Positions 35,980 to 47,420 of a DNA stretch of 64,000 nt are shown here, one piece after another. Source of the DNA: Stromatinia cepivora (taxonomy: Eukaryota; Ascomycota; Leotiomycetes; Helotiales; Sclerotiniaceae); assembly GCA_014898415.1 (NCBI GenBank), contig RCTD01000035.1:248001-312000 (forward strand). Reading direction: 5' to 3'. Under the pieces are notes generated by a model, which worked only from the letters and a program-made list of their open reading frames with translations, was not told the origin of the DNA and did no database searches. The first letter of the stretch is position 1. Each line of letters starts with the position of its first letter. The translations under genes were made by a program, and so were the position numbers.

Positions 35980-36643
35980 ATGAATATGGCGGGAAAACTA
36001 GCTATAGGAACGAGACGCCTTCATACTGCATCAACTACGAAAACTACGATAACATCTCCAACTACCACTATCTCCTCATCTCCGATCCTCACCCAAGTCA
36101 CGCAAATGCAAACCATGCGCTATGCATCCTCAACCACCAACAAATCTTCTCGTTCCTCTCCTCCATCCCCGAAATCACCCCCCAAACCAACACGCCTCCA
36201 ATCTCTTCCTCTCAAAGCTCTAAACCAATCCATAACCTCACGTCTAACAACTCCTGCTGGTGCGCGTCCTTCGATGGGAAAAGGGGAGAAACCTTTACCG
36301 GGAAATTATCAGAGTGTGGCTAGGAGGGTTACTATGACGATTGTTGCGTTGCCGATTTTGTTGGTTACGAGTTGGGTGCTTTGGGATAGGTGTTAGTATT
36401 TCTTTTCTTTTTTCTTTGGGCTTTTGGCTCTTGGATTTTGTGATGGGGAAAGAGAAGGTTGGTGGGCGGCGGAGAGGGAAGAGTGGCAGAGGGGAAGAAG
36501 AGAGGGAAGTAGGAATATATGCTAATTATCGTGTGAGAATAGTGGTACTAGGACAACAAAAGAAATCACTTATTCGCGAACCGCCCATTGTTCCGGGACC
36601 ACCAATGGCCGCGGGGATGGAGGCTCGGAATAATAGGGGATGA
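35980..36643 (+). CDS. Small single-pass membrane protein, possibly mitochondrial
   Basis: Exons 35980-36389 and 36538-36643 give 171 residues. The 148-base intron has a GCTAAT branch site and an AG acceptor whose phase restores SWVLWDRIVVLGQQKKSL. The first 115 residues are rich in Ser, Thr, Pro and Arg with few acids and start with a TRRLHTAS segment, as expected of a mitochondrial presequence. One membrane helix lies at about residues 118-135 (VTMTIVALPILLVTSWVL). A short C-terminal tail reads VPGPPMAAGMEARNN. I do not recognise the family. The layout resembles small inner-membrane assembly proteins, but that is inference. Other starts (35986, or an upstream exon) are possible. Confidence 0.6.
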
Positions 36644-37336
36644 TGGAAGCTGTCTGGATATGATGATTGGGCGGAGGATATGATGGGATGAATTCTATGA
36701 TTTTATGAGTTGATATGTGAGATGCAATGGAGTGTGGTTATTCTCATATCTGCTCGTCCCGAAATTTGGTTATAGAAGATATATAATGCAGAATGAGGGT
36801 TGTCGGTTTGTGGATTGTAGATGGATTGTATATGACTGGCGGATGGCGTACAATAAAATAATATTTGATACCCCTCATTATCCAGCGAAATTATTTCAAT
36901 ATTTAAAGCATTTACGTGGTCCCCAAGTGGGAGCTCATTTAGATCACTTTTGAAATTTTGAAGTCGGCTTTTGGGTATCCAGCTTTGATTTCTGCATTTG
37001 CCGTATCGTAACTGTGCATAAAACAGAATACTCCTAGTTGGAGTTCCTTCGTTTCGTTATATCCACTAGTTTCTTGCTTTTCAGGATTTCCTGAGGAATG
37101 CCGTGGAAATTCTACAAATTTCCCTTTCTGTAGAGTATATACCCCTTCACATTTCCCTGCTCTTCCCTTTTCATTTCTGTCAGATCCACAAATCCATGCA
37201 ATCATACGCCCAGTTGTCAAATTCCCAACTCCGATAAATGCAATCAATCCATGCAACACCAACTCCCAATGCAAATGTAAATGCACACCCAAATCTAAAC
37301 ATCTATAAATATATTATATACAAGGTCACAGAAATC
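36644..37336. other. Intergenic region between convergent genes
   Basis: About 700 bases that hold the 3' ends of two convergent genes. Open frames on both strands show no domain or family mark. Confidence 0.45.
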
Positions 37337-38798
37337 TTATACTAAATCGACACCCTTTTTTTCTTGTTCAATTACTTCTTCGTAATCGACGAATCCGGCG
37401 CCTTCGCCGTCTCGATCAACCATGTATCCAAATTTGGATCGGTGGTCTTTGATGTATGTGGGTATGTCGTTGTTGTTGTCGATTCTTTTGTACCACTATT
37501 GGGGAGGGGTGTTAGATTGAGGATGTTTGGTGGTGAACAGGGGTTTGGCAGTGAATAGGTGCTTGAGAGTGAATAGGCTCAAAAGTGAATAGGTACTTGG
37601 GAGTGAATTTGAGGAGGTTCACTTGAAGCTTCTCGAACTCGCTTGAGTAAATCGAGTCCTCAACTATCATACCCATGAACTCCTAAAAAAAAAAACTACT
37701 TCCACATCTCAAACCCCGACAGAAGAAATCTTTTGCACATACCTGACCAAATCTATCCCACAAATCCTTTCCCCTTCCCACTCTATCCACAATCCTCCCT
37801 GTCATCCTAAACTCCTCCTTATTCAAATTCGTATGACTAAAACTCTCCATCTTCCTCCTCATCTCCTTAATCGTACTAAAACAACTACTACAATGCCACG
37901 CCGCATTCCACAAATCCCCCACATTATTACTATTCCTCTCATCAACCATCACATGTCCCCCATGGCGACTTCGCAAACTATGCGGTTTGATAGTATTTTC
38001 TAATCCTTGGTAAAAAGTAGCTTGAGGATGTTGCCATTGTTCTCCTCGATGGCGAAATTGGAAGGAATAGTAGTAGAATTGCGAGCGTAGCGTGAGAATA
38101 ATGGGAAAATTACAATTCCGAAGGACTTGTAAAGAAGCAGGACGAACTACCTCGTCAATATCAGATACGAGTATTACATCCCCATCATTAGGTTTCCGCT
38201 CGTCCACCAGCGTGGGGAAAACCTGCGTGAACATGGCGTCTCGTTGGAATTTCTCTTGTACCCATGCGTTTTCCTCGTATTCTTTGGAGCCGGGTAACGA
38301 AGTATTGGATATAGGTGAAGGTGCATCCTTCAAAACGTGATAGATAATTTTGTCCTCGAAAGCGGAGAATTTAGCCCGGTTTTCTTGAAACGTCATGTTC
38401 TTTGCGAGACCGGTAAAAGTGGTTGGAGCTTCGAGAATCACGAAATAATCTACCTCGGTGTTCATTTCATGGAGACGGATTTCCAGCCAGTCGAGCTCGG
38501 AATTCATCATGAAGAGGTCGTATATTTTGCGTTTTTGCGAGCGATGCGGATAAAGGGTGAGGGAGTGGGAGGCGCATAGTTGCTCTGCGCTGGGGGCGGG
38601 GAGAAAATGGCTGTAGATGTGTGAGGTGCGTTGTTCGAAGGAGATATCTTGTTCGGTGATGGTGAGGGGGGCGGATTGGATTCGAGGTAAGAGGAGATAT
38701 ATGGAGAGGTAGAAGAAAATACCGATGGAGAGGATTTTAAAGATGCGCGTAGTTTGGTTTTGGATGGAATACCGTGGTTTGGGGAGTTGGATTGCCAT
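37337..38798 (-). CDS. Glycosyltransferase family 17 (beta-1,4-GlcNAc-transferase-like)
   Basis: A type II membrane protein of the GT17 family, whose animal members add the bisecting N-acetylglucosamine to N-glycans; fungal roles are not defined. Exons on the minus strand are 38798-37743 and 37495-37337, joined in phase 0 across a 247-base intron, giving 404 residues. One membrane anchor sits at about residues 20-38. The luminal domain has YDLFMMNSELDWLEIRLHE, VDYFVILEAPTTFTG, the DxD-like VSDIDEVVRP and HGGHVMVDERN. The rescued second exon adds WYKRIDNNNDIPTYIKDH and FGYMVDRDGEG, which fit the family end. Read without splicing, the protein would end in a non-family tail. Expected in the Golgi. 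Confidence 0.87.
37531..37610. repeat. Tandem repeat inside the GT17 intron
   Basis: An imperfect unit of the type AGTGAATAGGTGCTTGAG occurs about four times within the GT17 intron. It enlarges the intron to 247 bases, against 50-60 for most others in the window. Confidence 0.75.
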
Positions 38799-39601
38799 TT
38801 TAGATGGCTAGATTCTTTTTCTTTTTCGCAGGCCTTCGAGAAGGTAAACCAGAAGAAAGAGTGTAAGACAGGAAGAAAAAGAGGATACAGAAGGATTAAA
38901 GATAAATCTTACACCCTCGTCATATCTGAGTGAGACTTATCGTACAATAGATACAAGGTCATACCTAGACCCACATGAATGAATCCCAGAAAGAGACCTG
39001 CATAGTCCCTCGCGGCATAGTTCGCATTGCCCCGTTCTTCCACTACTTGAAGAGGTTCTTTCCCCTAATCATCTGGCAGGCCCTTACCATCAAAGCGGAG
39101 GGATAGCGCTACCCCTTTTCACATTTTCCTGTAATTAGGCAACCATCAAATAGTACATTATCAACATCTCCTAAACTCTGCCTCAAAAAAATATACACCG
39201 CAACAACAAGTCATCGCATAAACGGCCCATCTCGTACAGGACGTACGAATTAAAGCACAACCCTAACACAGAAAAAGCAGGTGTCAAATCCACAGGGAAT
39301 ATCAGTGTGAGATAAGCCTCAGCCTTTAAAATCTCGCTTGGTGATTTTGCTGACTTTGTATACGTTATTTACGTACAAGCAGTTTCAAAATAAAGTTATG
39401 GGTTATAGGTTATGCTTGCGCCACATCCACGTGTTGGAGAACCGTGTTCTAATGTACGAGTCAGGCTGAGATTGGCACAGTTAATGTGCGATATAGAACT
39501 GTAGAACGAAGAGGAAGGAGGTTATTTGCTGATTGGTTGGTACGTACGCGTCTTCTTACTCGGCCCTGTATTTGGAGCGATGTAACTGTATTCAGGGACG
39601 T
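38799..39601. other. GT17 promoter and flank of the foldback pair
   Basis: About 800 bases with the GT17 promoter. No gene or clear repeat is seen before the first foldback element begins at 39602. Confidence 0.45.
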
Positions 39602-39814
39602 ACCGTATAAACTCATGTACTTCGGATCACACTTTCTCTCTTATAAAATAAGGTTGTAAGTATATGATTGGAATTATTGAATGAATTATGTAAATGAATT
39701 GATAAGTTGAAAACTTTCAATCCACTTTGTTAATTCTTTCATTTGAAGATAAGAGATAGTAAATAACCTTATTTCAAAAGAGCTTAGTGCGAAACGAGGT
39801 ACTTGAGTTTATAC
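39602..39814. mobile_element. MITE-like foldback element, family 1, copy A
   Basis: A 213-base non-coding element with terminal inverted repeats. The left end reads ACCGTATAAACTCATGTACT. The right end reads GAGGTACTTGAGTTTATAC, its near-complement. Partial complementarity continues inward, so the whole element can fold on itself. It is clearly related along its length to copy B at 47214-47420. It encodes nothing and would need a transposase from elsewhere. Target duplication is not certain; a TA dinucleotide lies at the ends. Confidence 0.82.
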
Positions 39815-39830
39815 TACAAATGGATGTGAC

Positions 39831-40055
39831 AAACTCGATAAACTGTGAATAAGCCCATACTCTTTTAAGCCTAAGTTTTCTCGCTTACATTAAGGTAAAC
39901 TGGATCAGCAGGGATCTGTCAGAATATATGATTGGATGAATCAACAAAGTGGGTTATTTCACTACTCATTTTTCTCCGTTATTCCCGATATTTCCGTTTT
40001 GGCGAGAAATTCTGAGTCTAAAGAAGTATGGGCTTATTCGCAGTTTATCGAGTTT
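39831..40055. mobile_element. MITE-like foldback element, family 2
   Basis: A 225-base element with terminal inverted repeats of about 37 bases that match nearly perfectly. The left end begins AAACTCGATAAACTGTGAAT and the right end finishes with TTCGCAGTTTATCGAGTTT. Both arms hold AAGCCCATACT or its complement. It starts only 16 bases after the family 1 copy. No open frame is present. The target-site duplication is unclear. Confidence 0.82.
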
Positions 40056-42563
40056 GAACGGTATGGGCTATCTCCACTATAATATACTATAATTGAGATT
40101 AATCGAGCCAATCTAAATTGAGCCCTATAAATTAGCCTTTGATGCTCTGTAAATTCAGTATCAAATCCTTATAAATTAGTTCTTGAATAAATATAATACT
40201 TTTAATCAAAATCGAAATTCGATGTATATTAATTATTATAGACTAATTTGATCTTAATTTGAATCAATCGAAATTCAAATTGAAAGTTTATAGAGACTAT
40301 TATAGTATTGATTCCCTATAAGACTCTGTAAATACCGATAATCCGTGATGCGACCTCCGTACTATCTATTTACAAAATTGAGGTAAGCTAGGCAGGGACA
40401 CGGGCAGGGATGCTTAATTTTAACATTAATTAGAAGCCCTTTTAATTGGGGATATTTTGAGCCTCTCGTCTGAAAATAAAAAGTACGTGATTTTACATCA
40501 TTCAACAAACGAATCAAAGGACTTCAGAAGACCCTAACTCATATGTACTTAATCCATGTCTAGCGTATCTCAATTTTGTAAGAGAATACTACGGTAGTAT
40601 TGAAATGGAGGTTGATCATGCAAGAACAACGATTTCTAGATCCAAAAGTAAAGGAAACAGGATCTGAAATTCCCAATGAGGAAACAGGATCCAATAAAAT
40701 GGTTGCTGCTTTGTCAATAATCAACCATATAAAAATTAGTAGTATCCGCTCGTCTGCTCCATTAATCAATAATTTTGTACTTATTGAAATGAGCTTTAAT
40801 ACATTACAACCACCGGTGTATATTTAGACTTCGGTGCGAATTAGCACATTCAAAGTAAAATGTATAGAGATGGGTGTTGGTATAATCTTAGAATTGAGGA
40901 AATATAATATAAAAGAGGAAATTGGTTGCAATATGAAAAGGTTTGAAAATCATATCTCCAATGTTGACTAAAGATATTTACCGTGCAGAAGGAAGAGACC
41001 ACGTAAAAAAGGCGCAACACCTATCGCACAACGAAAACTGCGATGGCCAACCCGAGAGAGGTCTTCCAAGCTTGACTCTTTCTTCTTCCATCCCTTCGAG
41101 AAGCATGCAAAAGTGATTGGGAGCATTTCAGACCTCCCCATCAACAATTCATTCATTTCGATCATGAAAACTCTTTCAGTATACACTCATACTTTACCGC
41201 GCTGGAACACATGAGCCTCATTCACAATCACTCCTATAACTAAGGAAAACAAGGAGGGAAAATGTAAAAAAAAAGCAGTCTTAAACATGGACACCGCACC
41301 AAGAATTTGCAAGGCACCTGTTGAATGCCTATTATCCGGTCGAAAATTACAACTTGATGAGTTGTTTTGCATGTACTAGAACCACTCGTTTCTCCCAAAT
41401 AGACGCAAATCGTAGTGCCAGAGTATTTATGTCTCTCTATTTCCTTCTTTTTCTTCTCCTCCCAACTTCATTCCTATTTGCACAGCAAAAAAAAAAACAA
41501 TTGACGGGGTAAAGGATTCAAGAGCACAGGATTTTGTCAGCCCCGGAAATAACAGATAGACTCTCCCTCTTCGAAGCCCAAAAGTTCATCGGAATTTATT
41601 GATAAGTTCACTGAGATGAGCATTTTTGCCGCTACAGAGATTTAAGAATTGGGTGATAAAAGGCGGTGAGCAGGATGGATCGGAGAAGAATGTATCCAAG
41701 CTCACATCTTGTGGCAAGAATTAATAGAAATCGACAGGAATGACAACAAGAATAGTTTTATCCAGTCCATCGCATTCATTCATGAGAAGAAATGGAGAGG
41801 CATATGGATTTTCTGGTTGTACCTCCTCCAATCGGCTACGAAACCTGGAGATGCAAAATTGCGCTTCTCCAATAGCCAACGTACTTGAGTATGGGATTCT
41901 CTTCTAGAGGAAGCAAGGCGGCACTTTTTGGTCGGGAAGAGACGGTCTTCATGAATCTGGGCAAAGACGGGAGACCACGTTCGTTGCACTGACCGGCTAT
42001 AGTGATGCCTCGGGCATTTTGGACGAATGATTCCAGTGGTGCCTTGCACACCATTTTCACTTGTAATCAAGTGCTCTATTCATGCTTGAATTCTCCTTCT
42101 GGACTTTCTTCGAGCTATGCATGCCGTGTCTTCTGCCATCGAAATATACCCATGCATTGCAGTTGTTTCGAAAAAGCATCATATTTTCGCTTTCTGTAAT
42201 CACATGTGGGTATTAAGCGCAACCTTTTGCCCACATCCTATGGGTCTAACTGTGGAATCTTGCTGGACACTTGAAGTGAATGTACAGTTCTTTTCATTTG
42301 GTGGTTCACGGTTCCGGGTTAGATAGATCCGATTGCCCTTGTATGGCGCGAGTGTATACCGACCGTAAGGCTGGCTGAGCCACACTTCCACAGCATTTCA
42401 GCCCAGCATTTTGAATACATCGACCAGCCCAAGCGTGTGAGATTCAATCGCAATTCAGTCAATCACTACATTCCATACTAGTCTCCAATCGCGTCGCTGT
42501 CAGAGTCGCTGGCTGTAGATTCTTGCGACCGCCAAAACCAGCACCATATATACCTCCGACATC
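40056..42563. other. Intergenic region, AT-rich at its start
   Basis: The first 300 bases are AT-rich, with AATTGAG/AATCGAG-type short repeats that look eroded. The rest is ordinary intergenic sequence. Open frames of 60-96 residues on both strands lack any protein feature. The last part may contain the old promoter of the ankyrin pseudogene. Confidence 0.45.
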
Positions 42564-44309
42564 ATGACTATCACAAAATATCTCGTCGATCTCACCGACG
42601 GTATCTTAGCAGTTATATTTGACCAGATACTAGTGACCATCGGTTTATGGAAGATCATGAACTTACGAGTTATTTGCAGTATGTTATGCCCTTACCATAC
42701 CCATCAGCCTCCCACCGCATTAATGAACTGGCAGAACTCTTCAAAACAATAACCACGAAAGCGTTATGCGTGGATTATATGGCAAACTCACATGGTCCAG
42801 TTGACGACGCCTTTGAAATATGCCTTAAATACCCTGACAGCAAGTTACCCGGCATCGCTCCTCTTTTTATTCATCTAGAAATGAAATACAAACCTGATCA
42901 TACGATACTTGCTCTTATCTATCAAGCTACCTACTCTGTGAGGACGCGTAATAAAGGCCTCAGACGGAAGACGAACAAACAGCTCTCGAGATCGAAGTTC
43001 GCCGGCCATAGAGGAACTCCTGAAGTGGGGCTCAAACGATGACCGGGACCCGAATTCATGTGATCGAAGGAGATTACAATTTCGTGACATTGCTGCCAAT
43101 GAAGATAAACGAAACAAGGTTGAACATAAAATTACAAATCACCCTCATTGTGGCTACCATTGCCGACCATGCGACTATTGTACGAGATCTACTTGAACAC
43201 CATAACGCTGATGCCGATCTCGACAATAAATATTTTGGAAGGCCTTTATACCTTGCCGCAAGCTATGCAAGAACGCAAATGATCGGAATTCTCCTCGAAT
43301 TTGGTGCAGACTTGAGTTCAATACGGCCGTACAGGCTCAATCGATCCAAGCGCTTTTCAATGCACCTACAGAAATTTACTTGTACTTTCGGAAGCCCTTT
43401 ACGAATAGCTACATTGAATGACCATCTTGAAGCTGTAAAGCTCCTCCTCCAACCACGTTTCAATGCCGATTACCACTCCCAGAAGAGGAGGTGGAAAATG
43501 TTTTTCGCGCAGCAGCTGCAAGTGGGAGCATGGCTTTAGTTTCGTTTCTCACCGAGACGTTTCTGAAATCACGACCTTCGGGTCTACGATCAATAACCCG
43601 AGAGGAGATGCTTATTCAGAGTATCTACTGGGGAAGAGAAGAATTAGCACAAGAAATGATTGCGAGTGGTGCAGATGTCAACTTTACTGTATCAGGTACT
43701 TGGAACGCCATGCCAAATTGGCGGCAAACTCATTGTGCAGCTTATAAGGGCCGCTCGAAAATTGTTCAGCTGTTACTCAGAAATGGCGCGAATCGAGATG
43801 TATGGGCTAAGAATATACGTGTGCGTTACAACAACCTCGATACAATAGGCTTTGCCGTTACAAGGGGTCATGAAGATGTCATTCGTGTTCTTGTCAATCA
43901 TGGTGTTTCATTGAGAAGACACAAAGAGCACAGAACTGGACTGATTCAAATAGCCTCATTCTAGAGCCAGCATCATATCATGCATTTACTTTTGGGAGAA
44001 GCGGCGTATTCTGGTAAACATATTCTCTGGACACCTTTGTTGTATGCGATCGAAAATGGGAATCTCGTAACGCTGCGTCTCCTGGTTGAAGCCGGCTGCT
44101 CTGTCAAGACTATCGAAAGTTGCAACGGTGTTAATTATAACTCTTCTCCAGTACTTGCAGCAATGAAATCCGGATGGCCACATATTCTGGAGTACCTAGG
44201 CAGTGTGGGAGGTGAAAAGATAGATCCATTTGATGAAGAGCAATTTTCTGTTGGCTCGAGTGCCAGACGATACCCTATCAAAGATACACAAGAACCATAC
44301 CAGCTTTGA
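42564..44309 (+). pseudogene. Disrupted F-box-like / ankyrin-repeat gene
   Basis: Plus-strand pieces in at least three frames line up as one former protein. The start at 42564 (DLTDGILAVIFDQIL, then LWKIMNLRVIC) looks like an F-box helix set. The frame then shifts to a helical part (INELAELFKTITTKALCVDY). Next come ankyrin units at about 43130-43470 (GRPLYLAASYARTQMIGILL, FGADLSS, GSPLRIATLNDHLEAVKLLL), 43490-43960 (GREELAQEMIASGADVNFT, HCAAYKGRSKIVQLLLRNGA, VTRGHEDVIRVLVNHGVSL) and 43980-44309 (WTPLLYAIENGNLVTLRLLV). Frame changes near 42680, 43050 and 43490 and an in-frame TAG at about 43962 cannot all be introns. F-box/ankyrin proteins would act in ubiquitin ligases; this copy is probably dead, unless sequence errors made the breaks. 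Confidence 0.72.
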
Positions 44310-44975
44310 CATACACAGGGCAAATATTAAGATATCATAGTCATTAAATCTTTTCAGTTGAGGCGCCTGGCGAGTTAATACATGGGAGCGGGTCTAGGAG
44401 TTATATACCAGTCGAAGCGGGAAGAAGATTCAACTTATTCGCTGCAGGATTGGATCTAGTTTGAAGATCATAATTATCTGAAAGCTAAAGTTTATATGGG
44501 ATATTCACATTACTTCTAAATTAAAACGTTGACTCAAAATTCAGAATTGTTTTTATAATACCCTGGAAGTATATAAGATAAATTTGGTTTAAAAAGTATG
44601 GATGCAATTTCATACTCAATATAATTACATGCTGCTTTCCGCACAGTTGGACAACAACAATAACTCGAAGACAAACAGAAAATATCAAATGTCCTACATC
44701 AGCTCAGTGTTTTGAGAGGATACATAGCGGGAGATTGTTTCGACATATAAAGTCAGATTTCAGTCCGAACGATTGAAGCCAGGCTTTAATAAAACGACCC
44801 AAGGTGCTACCTAAGCGGGTAACAACAGCTGGGAACAGAGGCTAGTGATTATGTTGAGACTTCATGAACTTGCCTAACCATCTACGCTTGCAGTATTTGA
44901 TTTGTCTTTCCCCTTTCATATGAGTTTCGCCCTTCGCTCAAAAATGAACCTCTTTTCAAATTTATACTGATTCAG
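44310..44975. other. Intergenic region, possibly with an unfound first exon
   Basis: No gene is recognised. The next gene lacks a start codon in its first supported exon, so its first exon should lie here, but I could not identify it with confidence. Confidence 0.35.
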
Positions 44976-45787
44976 TTTTTATTGAAGGCGATGGATCGGT
45001 TGCCAATATCTTTGACGGTTATCAACTATGCGATGTTAATGGCTTCCTAATTAAAGACATCAAACTAGGCGTATTAGTTACCAGTGAGGTATATGAGGAT
45101 CTCGAAGGAACATTTCCAAAACCAGAACTTAACATCCCAAGTGATACATCGTTCACTGAAATGCGTATGTTCCCTGAAATACTTTCAAACGTTCAGACAC
45201 TCTCTAATTCTCATGCCCGTCTAAACACCTAAGATATGGGTGACAAAACTCAAAAAGATTAGTACAGCGCAGGAAAAAAACCGGGCGCAGACAGTTCAAT
45301 TGTCAATTGGGGTGGACATAACCCAGATAAAGGAATCATAGTAGTCGACGATGTAGCCTCGAAGAACGATTTCCGCGCCACTACGGATCCAAAGGAACTC
45401 ACCTCATTCAGTATCACCTACCAATCTTTTCAACAGATTGCCGGTAGCAAAGTTAATGAATTGGAGATAGTTGTTCAGAAGAATGTGCAAAACGCAGGAA
45501 CGGGAAAAATGATTGCCGCTGCATACACAAGCCAAAACCTGAAAGTTGAATCAGGCACAGGTGATTGGGCAATGGATGCAAATAATGCATCGAGAGAGAA
45601 GACTTTTCTGACTCCTTTAGGTACCCACAATGGAAGACCAACAACATGTATGTTAACCGATTTTCATCAGCCACTTGGGAACCAAAAGGCTACGAGAATT
45701 TTAACATATCCGTATAGAGGTTGCGAGGAAGAAGTCCAGGATGGGTTGGGATGCTGGCATATGGTTTTAATGATTGGAGCTGCTTAA
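44976..45787 (+). CDS. Unrecognised protein, incomplete at the N-terminus
   Basis: Two exons are well supported: about 44976-45164 and 45273-45787. The 108-base intron has a GTATGT donor and a CAG acceptor, and the phases join to give EMRKKPGADSSIVNWGGHNP. Together they code for about 234 residues with ordinary composition and no premature stop over 700 coding bases, which argues for a real gene. The visible sequence includes DGYQLCDVNGFLIKDIKLG, IIVVDDVASKNDFRA, a Gly/Asn-rich part and a Cys-containing C-terminus ending VLMIGAA. The frame upstream of 44976 is closed by a stop and lacks ATG, so a first exon is missing. I recognise no family. It may be lineage-specific. Confidence 0.5.
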
Positions 45788-46232
45788 ATGTGAGTTAGCT
45801 AGTTCGAAGGGAATCCTGTGCATTTTGTGCTGTGATTCAGAGGGTAACTGGCAATATGGGCGAGGATTCGAAATTCTTCTAGATTAAATATTTGACTTCT
45901 ACTTTGTGTATTTTGGCAACTCTTGTTCAAGGGCCATAGATGGAAGTGCTCTGGAGCTAGAGGCGCGTATCACATACCCGTACATGTCGATTTGGCAAAG
46001 ATTCTGTATTTGAATGTGAGCAGGTTTTCTAACCCGGACTAATATTTTGTATCCTGAGCTCAAAGAAGATTCTTCAATTCATGGCTGGAATGGGGTTTGA
46101 TCGTAAGAGACTTTGTAATAACTTCATAAAAACACCGTAGACCATAGGATGGTTTATTTCCAGATGCTACCATTCTGAGTTATTTATTCTCTCAAAATTG
46201 TCTTCTTGTACATTTCATTCTGCCAAACGTCA
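45788..46232. other. Gap between the unrecognised gene and COA6
   Basis: About 440 bases between convergent 3' ends. Nothing is seen beyond the two gene flanks. Confidence 0.45.
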
Positions 46233-46692
46233 TTATGGCCTCTGTCCAGGTGCTCCAGCTCCTATAACCCCCGGCATCTCTTGTGCTCCTTCAGCCTTAA
46301 GTTTTCGCAATGTTTGATCGCGCTGGTATTCCATAACTCTTCGTTTCTTAAAGTACTGAACCTTTGGTGGGGGCACGTCAGTCATCAAAACCAATCCATT
46401 TGGCCCCAATTCGTAACAACAACACTTGAAAGATCTTTTGGCTGTGGAGGCAACCTACCCAACTAGTTGCACAATTCTTTTCAAATCCTCTTGCCTCTGT
46501 CCCGCAAGATTTCTCCGCTTTGTTGTTCTCCGTGATGCTATCAATAATTTCATTTTTATCCAAACAGTTGAAGTATGCGTCTCTTGCTTCCCAACATTTT
46601 GACCTTTGGCTCCGGTCCGGTGCTATGGGTGCACCATCTGCAGATATCTTTGGAGGAGGTAGAGAAGCTTGGGTAGAGCCGAAAAGTCCCAT
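46233..46692 (-). CDS. coa6: COA6, cytochrome c oxidase assembly factor (twin CX9C/CX10C)
   Basis: A small intermembrane-space protein that helps deliver copper to the CuA site of cytochrome c oxidase. Exons on the minus strand are 46692-46459 and 46361-46233, giving 120 residues. The intron of 97 bases ends at AAAG so that SWVQYFKKRRVMEYQRD is formed. The cysteine pattern is C33-X9-C43 and C63-X10-C74, the hallmark of COA6. The flanking RSKCWEARDAYFNCLDKN, CGTEARGFEKNC and basic KKRR helix all fit. The C-terminus ends in a Gly/Pro-rich tail. Reading through the intron gives a false 104-residue product. Import would depend on the MIA40 disulfide relay; no cleavable presequence is seen, as usual. 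Confidence 0.92.
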
Positions 46693-47213
46693 GATGAATA
46701 AATTAGGAGGGTTGGACTTTTAAGGAATTGAGTCCCGTTTTGCCATGCTTCTGTTCCTTGTGCGGGGGCGGCAGAATATTTCGAGCTAAGCCTAATTGAT
46801 TTCTCCGCCTTTACTTATGCAGCTCCCGGTGAGCTTTGTATGTTCCAGCAGATGTGATGTCCCAACTGTATGGGCTCTACGAATATTAACACATACAATA
46901 TGCGGCCACATCTAGATCTACATCGCAGCTCTTGTACAGCATAAAGCAATGGTTTGTTTTCTTCTAAAGGAACGGTACTATGTTCTATGTATTTCCAGAT
47001 ATATGCCGCGACAAGAACAAATTAGACAATGGCCTTCGATCCATCGCACCAACATAACCCCAGCACACCACCCTCAGATGACTAACTTTGTTACCTCTCA
47101 GACCACAAAGGAACTATCCAAAGCTGTTCTTCTGATCTTCCTCAAAAATCCTCCCACTTCATGCATTGAAGGATAAGCTTCGGGGAACAGGATTGTTTAT
47201 CCGAATTCGGATA
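46693..47213. other. COA6 promoter and left flank of MITE copy B
   Basis: About 520 bases with no supported gene; the small plus-strand open frames are not credible. Confidence 0.4.
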
Positions 47214-47420
47214 ACCGTATAAACTCAAGTACTTTGTATCACACTTTCCCTATTATGGAATAAGGTTTTATATGTATGATTGGATAGAATATGAAAGTGG
47301 ATTGACGGATTGGAAATTTTCAATCCACTTTATTGATTCTTCTATCTGGAAATAGGAAATAATAAATCACCCTAATTCAAAAGGGTTTAGTCTGATACGA
47401 AGAACTCGAGTTTATACGGT
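47214..47420. mobile_element. MITE-like foldback element, family 1, copy B
   Basis: A 207-base relative of the element at 39602-39814. The left end reads ACCGTATAAACTCAAGTACT and the right end GAACTCGAGTTTATACGGT, complementary over about 13 terminal bases and partly further inward. The middle TTTTCAATCCACTTTATTGA corresponds closely to the same place in copy A. It has no coding capacity. The two copies differ at many sites and small indels, so both are old. Confidence 0.85.
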
